A stretch of DNA of 64,000 nucleotides from Schistocerca nitens (lineage: Eukaryota; Arthropoda; Insecta; Orthoptera; Acrididae): the NCBI RefSeq assembly GCF_023898315.1, contig NC_064619.1, forward strand, positions 348,016,650 through 348,080,649, given 5' to 3'. The notes under the pieces are model-generated. The model made no database searches. It was not told where the DNA came from and was given only the letters and a program-made list of their open reading frames with translations. Below are positions 21,684 to 31,180 of the stretch, in pieces (positions within the stretch are counted from its first letter, which is position 1; every line of letters starts with the position of its first letter). A program made the position numbers and the translations under genes.

Positions 21684-24361
21684 GAGAAACTAACAGCTAC
21701 GTAAACATGCGGAGAATGCAAGAGTACCGCGCTGTGTTTTGGCGGTGGCACATACTCAAAGCAACAGTCAGTCTGCGCGCCGCACAAGGCAGTCGTTGAC
21801 CGCAAACAATCACTTCCTACGTCACGCGCCTACAGCTGATCGAGCGCTCAGTGCGAATGCACTGACAGACGTAAATAAATACACAGTTTAATTTCTCCGA
21901 ATAAATTCTGTATAAAGCTATGGTGACTTCATAAATTATGCTATTAACGTTCAGTATTTTTCAGGATACGGTTGTATAAAATATTTAAGACCTTCAGGTA
22001 AATTCTGTGCGTGTCCGACGTTAAGACGACTTGCTTTGGAGAAAATTTTCAGGAAGAATGTCATTCCGAAAAAGAAGTAATAAATTAAAAATGGTAACTA
22101 TTAATTGAGTTTATTTTTCAGGTAACATAATTCCACTTAGGTACGTACTTTAGACATAATTTGCTGCTTGCGATTACGTGATTCATACTTTGTGCTAATT
22201 TCATGTTCTATGAATTTACTAGTGAAGCGACGTGCTTACGCATATTAACTGATTTTGACAATGATTGACTAATGAACAGGGTTGTTATTTGTATATATTA
22301 TGCATCGCTTGGCTGCTATGCTTTTTCACTGACGTCATATTTTTTTTTATTATGTGCCAGCTGTGCTTATTTATTTAAATTATAATTGTCACCTGATTAA
22401 TTGTGCTGATGTGGTTAGATATGTAAGTTATACTTTGTGATTTATCTGCTTGCGCCTTCATGGGTACTTATTAAGATTACATATGAACATTTATTTGCTT
22501 ATGTCGATGTGATGCTAATGACCTGTTTATTGTGTAAGGCATGTTTGCTGCTGTGCGTATGGATTGCATATTTACACATTTCTGTTTTGTTGTCATAACT
22601 ACTCTTCAATTTAGAATATAGCAATGCTGATGTACAGTGTACGAACATAGAGTTTAGGTTACACTGTGGTATTAATTATAGATTGTTCGCTTGGCAGAGC
22701 CTCGTTATAGGGATTGTGCTGCATCCACTTGTTGACATTCTGTTCTCTACTGGTATATTTACTCGCTATTGCATGTTTTGCTTACGCTCAGTGCCTTATA
22801 TTTTTAAGATAAGAAAATGAACTGCTATAATCCGACGAACGACATTAGTACAAAAAACTTCATGGAAGTCACATGAGTTGGACGTTTTATGGAATCTGTA
22901 TAAATTTATGCTAATAGGAAGGAAGCTAACGACATGACATACCAAAACTAGGTTTAGACCATTGACAGTATTACACTGCATTTTCGTGAGCAATTGAAAT
23001 AGGAAGTGACACTTGACACAAAAAATACTCCACATGTTTGCTTCTGCTATGATTCTTGAAGTGGTGTACACACTGTGAAATATTATGATCATTCACACTC
23101 CGTAATCGTACTTAATTACTGAGAGTTCTTCGAACTAAGTCTGTTAGAGGTCATGTATGCATTTCTTTTATTTAATGATGGACAAGGAACCAAAATGTAT
23201 CTTATAATTTATAATGAGTAGAAAATTTGGGTCAGATGGATTACACAGAGGTTGTGTGTTGACACTGTATCTTCGGATTGTATGGATGATGAGGTTTGCA
23301 TTAGGATTTTATCTGTACTGTTCGAGGAGATTGACTAGAGGAAGGAGTTGCTGTGGAAGCGAAATGATATTGGTGCTGAGGTTTATATGTTATTGACGTA
23401 TTATTAAGGTATTGAGATTGGGTGAAGTTGATGATTATTGGAGTTTTGGTGGATAAGAGGTAAAGTAAGTGAGGAAGATTAAGTGATGATGATTGGAGTT
23501 TTGGTGGATAAGAGGTAAAGTAAGTGAGGAGCATATTTTTTTTGTTGGTCCATATGGAACAAGGAGGATGAAGATGGCAGACTAGAACACTAAAGTGGAA
23601 GGAAGATTGTCTATACACACACTTTGTTAAATCACTAAGCAGTATATACTTTTTTTTTTGAGAGAGGAAGCATTTGCATATCTTGGTACACTGACAGTTG
23701 TTCAGCAACCGTACATTTTGATCTGGCTTGGCAAACATTGGTCTTGACATGATGACTATGACGTTGACTTAACTATTATTGACTGTTATACATTGCTGCC
23801 ACTACTACTTGATACACAGGATGAACATAAAATTTTGACAGAATTGCATTTACACAGTTAACACTATTCAATTACACAGTAGCACTAATGTGGATGAAAG
23901 ATGAGTGAGTGTGTTTTGTGTGTTTTCCTTTTATAATCCCAGAGAAGCGATCCCAACCTATCTCCTAAATATTATTTCACTTGTTTGTTGTGGCTTGCAC
24001 TGACACCCATAAATATTATAAGTTAACTGTATTTGTGTATTGTAATAGTTAATAGGACAATTATCTGATATCATTTGTGTGTTTGTTATGATTTGTATGT
24101 TTAGTGTAAAAGCATTGTATGTGTATTCAAACTATTGTTCATGCCTGAACTGTCTGGTTAGTGATGGTGCTGCACTTTTCAACATGATGTGTGACATTTA
24201 GGCATGTTTAATTTCTGCTGATGAACTGTGTGATCAGTGATTGTAAAAAAATTATGGACTGTTACTTGTACCCTCTCTACATGATTGGTGCCACTAGGAC
24301 ATGTTTAATTTCTGTTTATAAACTCTGATGAACAGTGTGATCAGTGATACTAGATTTTATG
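21684..24361 (+). other. Non-coding 3' internal region of LTR element 2
   Basis: No gene recognised. It holds a tandem pair of about 47 bp (23430-23476 and 23485-23531, core GGAGTTTTGGTGGATAAGAG). From about 24150 onwards it contains degenerate forerunners of the array below. Confidence 0.65.
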
Positions 24362-25076
24362 GAACTGCTTCTGCTGAGAAATGTGACTTGTTGCTGTGTG
24401 TACCTGCTCAACATTGCTGGGTACCACTGATGGACTGCTTCTACTGAAATGAAGTCACCTGTTGCTGTGTGCACCTGATCAACATTGCTGGTGCCACTAA
24501 TGGACTGCTTCTACTGAAATGGTGTTACTTGTTGATGTCTGCACCTGCTCAACATTGCTGGGTGCCACTGATGGATTGCTTCTACTGAAATGGAGTCACC
24601 TGTTGCTGTGTGCACCTGATCAACATTGCTGGTGCCACTAATGGACTGCTTCTACTGAAATGGTGTTACTTGTTGGTGTCTGCACCTACTCAACATTGCT
24701 GGGTGCCACTGATGGACTGCTTCTACTGAAAAGATGTCACCTGTTGATGTCTGCACCTGCTCAACATTGCTGGGCGCCACTGATGGATTGCTTCTAGTGA
24801 AATGAAGTCACCTGTTGCTGTGTGCACCTGATCAACATTGCTGGTGCCACTAATGGACTGCTTCTACTGAAATGGTGTTACTTGTTGGTGTCTGCACCTA
24901 CTCAACATTGCTGGGTGCCACTGATGGATTGCTTCTACTGAAATGAAGTCACCTGTTGCTGTGTGCACCTGATCAACATTGCGGGTGCCACTGATGGACT
25001 GCTTCTATTGAAAAAATGTTACTTATTGGTTTTTGCACCTGTTGACCATTGCTGGGTGCTACTGCTGGAACTATCA
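24362..25076 (+). repeat. Tandem array, about 70-bp unit in alternating A/B pairs
   Basis: About ten units of roughly 70 bp, each with TCAACATTGCTGG, a GCCACT(A/G)ATGGA block and TGCTTCTACTGAAATG. Two variants alternate: one with AGTCACCTGTTGCTGTGTGC and GGTGCCACTAATGG, the other with GTTACTTGTTGGTGTCTGC and GGGTGCCACTGATGG. The effective higher-order period is therefore about 140 bp. Units at each end are the most diverged. It is internal to the LTR element, not a satellite. Confidence 0.92.
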
Positions 25077-25452
25077 ACTGCTTATTCTTGAGCTATGGAA
25101 AGCGTTTATGTGAATATTTGTATAAACTGATTTTTTGTGTATTACTGTTTGTGGATAGTTATGAGACTGTTACCTGCACATATTCGTCATTGCTGACGCT
25201 ATTGATTGAACTGTTTAACCACATAATACTTGTGTAAACTGTTATGTAAAGTCACATGTATGAAAGAATTTGTATTGCTTACTGTATTTTATATATTAGG
25301 TTATTGAAAGGTCAGTGCAAAGCCAAAATTTTATCTAGTTATATGATATTTACGTATTAATATTATCTTTCATTTTTGTCTGTATTTTTTTTTGACGAAT
25401 TTGGTGGTATTTTCACCACCAATGCTGGCAAAAATACCATCAAATTCTAGCC

Positions 25453-25464
25453 GTGGAGGAAGGG
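25453..25464 (+). other. Polypurine tract of LTR element 2
   Basis: GTGGAGGAAGGG just upstream of the 3' LTR. It is the expected primer site for plus-strand DNA synthesis. Confidence 0.7.
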
Positions 25465-25468
25465 CATA

Positions 25469-26198
25469 TGAAAGGTGGCTACACTGAGCCACAGCGCCAG
25501 AGATCGCTAGAGAGCATTGTTCCGCCCGCCTCCACTGGCAGTGATTATTGAGATGTCGTAGTGGTCAGTGCTTGTCGAGGACTGGTAGTAGTCAGTTCGT
25601 GTTGAGATGTGCTAGTAGGGAGTGCTTGCTGAGATGTGATACTGAAAAGTTCTTGTTGAGATGTGGTAATAGCGAGTCGGTGTGGAGATACATTGTAATT
25701 ATGAGAGTGATTTTGGTCAATATATGAAGGTACGAAACTTGATTTATTTTTCATTATTTCCATGTTTTAAATAATGCGTCATTACAGGTTCAGTCAACAA
25801 AGCATCTGGCTTGTGTTCTTGGATTAGAGTGCAATTCTGGTTTTCTTGAGTAATTATGGTATTTCTATTTTCTTTAATTAATTCAGTATAAATGATATTT
25901 AAAATTTCTTGTGTTGTTGAAGAAGAACCGTGCCAGATGCGTACGTTGAGTCATACTTCCACACACAGAACAGTTACACTTGTGCTTTGGTTTCGTAGGT
26001 TTTATAGTTGCTGGGGACTTAATTAATTAATTGTGTTAATGAAAATTTCCATTTCATTCTTTGTTATTGTTCTATGCAGTCAGATAGCGTAACAATACTA
26101 GTCAGGGCCAACCGTTACGAGACTTCGTAACCGAACAGACAGCTACTAAAGCAAAAATTAAAATTATTTTCATTAAAATTTAATTGAGCCCCCATGCA
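25469..26198 (+). repeat. 3' LTR of LTR element 2
   Basis: 730 bp, TG...CA. Identical to the 5' LTR for about 690 bp. Followed by TSD AAAC. Confidence 0.96.
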
Positions 26199-26202
26199 AA
26201 AC

Positions 26203-26691
26203 ATTACGTTATTTTAATGCAGAGATGAACCTGTTCCAGATTTCTGTGTACATTAGAACTTAATCTAGACATAGCTGACTTATAAACTAGTTACTTGTTT
26301 TCCTTTTTAGTGTGATCAGGAACCAATAATTGTCAAGCGACCCTTCTCCTTGACGAAAATAAATTTCATTTTTCGATCATTGCTCCTTGAACTTAAAAAA
26401 AAATCTTACGTACTATGTTTTATTTTCACTTCTTTAGCATTTCATATCGCAGAAGCCGGCTTTTTAGGCACATCCTTCGCTTTATATTTCATTTCTCTCT
26501 CTTAAATATTATCTCCTTAAAACAAAATCTTAAAACTAGAGTTCTTGGAGTTGATCACTTTCTTTGTTAAACAAGAATTTTTTTTGTATATCAGCTTGTC
26601 TGTACTTAAATTATGGCTCAAGATAACATATTTTAAATTCTCTGCTGTATAGCAAGATAGACTCACTGTCGTGTAATTTATTCTAAGTAAG

Positions 26692-26740
<49 letters not shown>

Positions 26741-26813
26741 GGAGTGAGATCAGTTGATTACTTAGTCACTAGCGGCTAACCTTCTCTTGCCATTATAAAG
26801 CTTTCCTTTTGAC
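26203..26813 (-). other. LTR element 1 internal sequence with T45 run
   Basis: No gene. It contains a 45-base T run at 26694-26738 (A run in element orientation), 75 bp beyond the integrase stop. Confidence 0.7.
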
Positions 26814-27171
26814 TTATTCTGTAGCATGATATTTTTTGAGATCAGAGTGATGGTATAACCCTTTTATTTCTCCATTTGCGGGATCAGAAATCAGATAACA
26901 ACCTGTATGCGGTATACGAAGGATCTCGTAAGGTCCCTCAAAAAGATTTTGCCATTTTCGATTTTTGTGTAAGAGCAACGATGGTTTAAAGTGTGTTTTT
27001 AGCAAGACCTTTTCGCCTACTTTATAAGTTAACACCTTATTAATATGTTTGTCATACGCCTTCTTGCGTAAATTGGCTTGGGTGGTCAACGTTGTTAGAG
27101 CTTGTCTTATTCTGGCGTCTAAACTAGCACTTGTGTTGTTACACTTAGGAATTGAATTGACCTTGAACATC
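26814..27171 (-). pseudogene. Integrase C-terminal domain (GPY/F) of LTR element 1
   Basis: About 118 readable residues matching the end of a Gypsy integrase: RKKAYDKHINKV, YKVGEKVLLKTHF, then the GPY/F-type motif NLFEGPYEILRI and a closing HHSDLKKY block. The zinc-finger and DDE catalytic core are missing. The left edge abuts protease sequence near 27172-27190, so this is a deletion junction and not a start. The Met at 27170 is internal to the original protein. Confidence 0.88.
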
Positions 27172-27457
27172 CTTGGACGGGTAATGTTGGAACTTTAATT
27201 AATGTACTAATTTGCTTATAGAAACATAAGGACATAACATTAATATTTTCACCTGTATCTAGGATTACAGTCGTCAAAATTCCGGCTATAGGAAGTTTTG
27301 TCATAGCTTGCACTTGATCATCTATCGGTTCATCACCGTCAGTCGTCTCTTTCTCTTGTAATAATTCTTGTCTCATGTCAATCCCGTCATTGTATCTCAG
27401 TACAAGTACGTCATGGTTAGTCTCTCCGTCGAAGTGGTGGCCCCCATTCTGTCTCAC
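27172..27457 (-). pseudogene. Retropepsin-like protease fragment of LTR element 1
   Basis: Short frame with the active-site-like sequence VILDTGENINVMS near 27225-27265. Retropepsins usually have DTGA or DTGS. The DTG is kept but the fourth residue is Glu. A VPTLPV block follows and then the sequence jumps to the integrase C-terminus. The second half of the protease (hydrophobic-hydrophobic-G motif) is lost with RT and RNase H. Confidence 0.75.
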
Positions 27458-27489
27458 AGCATCGCTTGGGGAGCTTTCAGATGCTGAAC

Positions 27490-29761
27490 TTAGTTTTCCC
27501 GCTTGTGTGGTTTTGATTGGCCTTCATCATTAGAAAGTTCGACCAATCTGACATTATGAGAACACTGAGGAACAAAATTACTGTTATGCACAAACCTTGT
27601 GTCTAAATGTTGCTGCGTTTGTTCTGGTGTCCAATACGTGTTACTGTCTTCCGCGTTTGCGAAAAATACAGGGGGATTGTAATACCTTCGCGGGGTCTGA
27701 TGATTTTTATTACTATTATGATTTCCGGAATTGTTACTGTGAAATCCACCTTCACACTGTGGTTTGCCGTTAAACTGTGTGTTTCTGTGCATTCCCTGCG
27801 TTTGATTTTTACTAGGCGCGGAGTTATGTTGGTATGAGTGGGCGTTATCAGCTGTTTGTTGCTGCCCGTAATTTGAGTGTTGGCTGCGCGAGTACGGTGC
27901 ATTCCATTGCGATCCGCTCTGCTGTTGCCAACCTTTTTGACTGAAACCGTTTCCAAACTTCTGCTTGTACGATTGATTGCCGTACTGGTTACCAGTCGTG
28001 TTATACACGGGATTGAATCGGTTGTGTTGATTATGTCTATTCCTTTTGTGCGGATACTCATTGCCTTTATTTCCGTTTTGCCAATCGTTACTATTTTTGT
28101 AACCGTTCCCTGGATTTTCATAGCCGTTGCTGTCGTAATGTTGTGGCCAAGAATTGTGCGGAGTATTCCGCGGTTTGTTAGCTCTCATGTCCTCATAGAT
28201 CAGGTCTAGGGAATCTAATATCGACAGAAAGGTATCTGGATCATCACCTGGTATGGCTATCAGCTTTTTACGAATCGAAATGGGTAATTTAGACTTGAGA
28301 ATCATTATTACATCTTTACTATTGATAGGGTTATCCCAATATCTAATTTTGCCAGGATATTTTTCGAAGTACTTTCTCAGGCTACTATTCCTGGGTTCAA
28401 ATTGTTCTGCATTATAGACTATTTTACGAAGGCGCTTCTGAACACCTTCGCTCCAAAATTTGCTGAGGAAACAGTGCTCAAATTCCTCATATGTTCGACA
28501 CTTATCAACCATTTCGGTTCCCCATATTGCCGATTCGCCACCTATATATCCGGTAACAAATTGGATACGCTGTCTATCAGTCCACGAATTTGGAAAAATG
28601 CCAGAGAATCCACGAAGAAAAACAATTGGGTGGATATTTCGTTTTTCCGGGTTAAAGGTTTGAAAAACTCGATGCTTTATCATGCTTTCTTCCTTCATCA
28701 TTTTTACTACTGAGTCAGATTCTTGGTTTCGGTGACTAATTGGAATATGTGGTGGTGAAGTGTGTTCATTAGATACAACAGGTATTCGGAATTGCCGAAA
28801 TAATTCATCTTCTTCCTCTGAGGCTAAAGAGTTAGGATAATTCTGTCTCTGTACTCGGGAGCTACTACTCACTTGTGCCTTCAGGTTATTTAGCTGTTCC
28901 GTTACCTCTTGCTTCCAATTTGGTAATTCTTGCTGAAGGGTACGCCTAATGCTACCGAGTTCAGACATTACGGTCCTCCGGAGCTTCCAGGAGCTCACAA
29001 GATACCAAGAGTGGTTGCTTTCACAGTCTCTACTAGGTCTTTGATAATTTTATCTTCAACAAATTTGTCCTTTCCAGCAATCCAGTTCTCATACTCTTCT
29101 CTAAATTCTCTCTCATGACTATCTAGCCTCTCCTTTACTTTCGTTTCCGTTTCCAGAGTCAAGTTTGACATTCCCTCGGTTAGTTTTTCTACCTGTCTAA
29201 TCTGTGATTAACCGTGGTTACGGTGGAGTCGAGATTCTTGGTTGCGTTTCGGATGTCAGCTGTCTCGCTTTGCATGGTAGCTAAAGTGTCATTCAGTTCG
29301 AAAATTATTCCACTTCGCATTTGAGAAACAGCATCCTTAACTTGCTTTGCTACTTCTTTGGCTACGTTTTCTCTAACAGTTTTTATTTCTTCGCTTACTG
29401 TAGACAGTTTATCTTCAAGCGATGCTAACATTTGTCTATTTTCGTCTTTCAAATCATTTTTAATGGAATTCACCATTTGGCGATTTCCGTCCTGCATCAT
29501 TTGACTTATTTGACTCAGTAACTGTTTGAATACATCGTCGGTCACTATCCCTGAATTGCTTTCACCTGCCTCCTTTGTAACCGGTATATGGCTACGACTA
29601 CAAGTGCCAGAAACTATGCTGGCATTGTCTAGTTCAGTACCAGTAACATTATAGTGTGAGGCTCTAAAGTCCGTAAGATTTCCCACTTCACTTTCTACAA
29701 TTGTTTCGATTGGTGTCTCAGCCCTACTAATTACCCTGCGGGACCGTAAGCGACGCGACAC
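27490..29761 (-). pseudogene. Gag of LTR element 1 (two frameshifts)
   Basis: One original gag of about 750 residues now in three frames: 29189-29761 (N-terminal, Arg-rich start then Glu/Lys heptads suggesting a coiled coil), a middle part readable in another frame until near 29000, and 27490-28998. The last part carries the capsid-like gag domain (HPIVFLRGFSGIFPNSW, FEHCFLSKFWSEG, LKSKLPISIRKKL) and a long Asn/Gln/Gly/His/Tyr-rich tail. No CCHC zinc knuckle is visible. The Asn/Gln/His-rich tail may replace it in RNA binding (inference). Frame breaks are near 29200 and 28998. Both gags in this window share the coiled coil plus capsid layout, which suggests related lineages. Confidence 0.85.
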
Positions 29762-30495
29762 TTCACTCGTTTCATAGTGATGACATTTTATCGTCTGCCA
29801 TAGCTCACTTATTTACAAACAGTAAGTCAATGAAGTTCGTTTGAGCTACGGCCGTCAGCTGTCGACAGAGATGTAATTTATCGGTTGCGAGTCGGTTGTC
29901 ACTGCTACGTCACAAGATCGGAATGTCGGGAAATGCACGTCACGAGAACAAGAGACTATTCTGGACCGTAAAGAAAGTATGGCTGCACACTGTTCAAAAC
30001 AAATGAAAACTAAGGCTGGTCAGCTCCGTGAACAGGCAGCGGACATTTAAAAACAAATGATATGCAATACACAACAATGTAATTTAAACAATACTTGAAG
30101 AAATTAGCAATCTACTAAATGCAATCTACTGAATTCAAAGCAAATTTTACTGCAACTACTAAAGATCGTCAGAAATTGATTAATGTCGGCTGAAATTAAG
30201 GAAGCTTGGCTACGGCTAACGAAATTTTAACTTACGTTACTGATGACTGCCTTGGGCGTTGCAACTAGATTTTCGCACAAATTCGGTTCCAAAAAAATAA
30301 TTTCTCATCCGTAATTTACTCTGAATATCTCGTTTCTTTCGCTCAGTGGAAATTTTATTGGATGGTGTTTGATGCCATGTAACAAATAAAAAGCACAAGA
30401 TTAGCTACAATTCTTTATGAATATTCCCACAATGCGTATCTTATATAAATTTTTATTCCTTTCAGTTTTTTGTTTTGCTTTGTGTTTTAATTCGC
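29762..30495 (-). other. 5' leader of LTR element 1
   Basis: Non-coding region between the primer-binding site and gag. No ORF or repeat recognised. Confidence 0.7.
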
Positions 30496-30513
30496 GTCCC
30501 TGTTCGGGCGCCA
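30496..30513 (-). other. Primer-binding site of LTR element 1 (Lys tRNA type)
   Basis: The minus strand reads TGGCGCCCGAACAGGGAC, 18 bases complementary to the 3' end of a lysine tRNA of the Lys-UUU type, 2 bp from the 5' LTR end. It fixes the element on the minus strand. Confidence 0.93.
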
Positions 30514-31180
30514 ATTATAACGATATGTTTACGTAATGTGTATACATAAACATACAGTTATAAATGTCCCCGTTCGAAGTCGCTAATTATAACAATATGT
30601 TTACTTTTGTGCTGTAACATATAGCTATAATCAGCTGTGGAAACATATTTGCGAACGCCGACCGTGTGCGGCTGTTTCTTGTTTGATCGTCTGATCAGTC
30701 GGAAGTTGCATTGCAGAGGAGAGTAAACGCCTATTCAAAATATAATTATTTTTGGATAGCTCAACATGAATTTCCTAAGGGACCGTAGTTTATCATGCAT
30801 GTACCAGTAGAATATGGCGCGGAGAAAATATTTCGCCGCATACAACTTCCGTCCGATTTCGACGAAAGAATTCGTGACTGTGAACTCTCTATTTGGCAGA
30901 AACATAAAGAAAGTTAAATAACTTCATGAAGGAGTGGGACATAGATTCTACACTAAATAAATGGTCCATACGGTAGTTCCATTTAACTCTGAATTTATGG
31001 CAATTAATAGACGAACTTACACTGCAATGAAAGATTTAACATGGATGCCGTTTTGACTGGCACTTCTCGTAATGAAAACAATTCCTTTGACGTTTTCACA
31101 TACACGTCGCACAATAAATCTACTGCTAGTCACTTTTAGTATTACACATTTACTTTACACTAAAACAATATTATTTTTAA

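Larger units (their letters stand above)
18602..26198 (+). mobile_element. Gypsy-like LTR retrotransposon 2 (plus strand, non-autonomous)
   Basis: 7.6-kb element inside the internal region of LTR element 1. LTRs are TGAAAGG...CATGCA, with TSD AAAC at 18598-18601 and 26199-26202. Order: 5' LTR, primer-binding site, truncated gag with coiled coil, a scrap of reverse transcriptase, 3.8 kb of non-coding DNA with a tandem array, a polypurine tract and the 3' LTR. The LTRs are identical for about 690 bp, so insertion is recent. No protease, RNase H or integrase remains. Confidence 0.95.

Noticed and set aside
24362-25076. CRISPR-like array
   Set aside because: Direct tandem units without unique spacers, in an insect retrotransposon.
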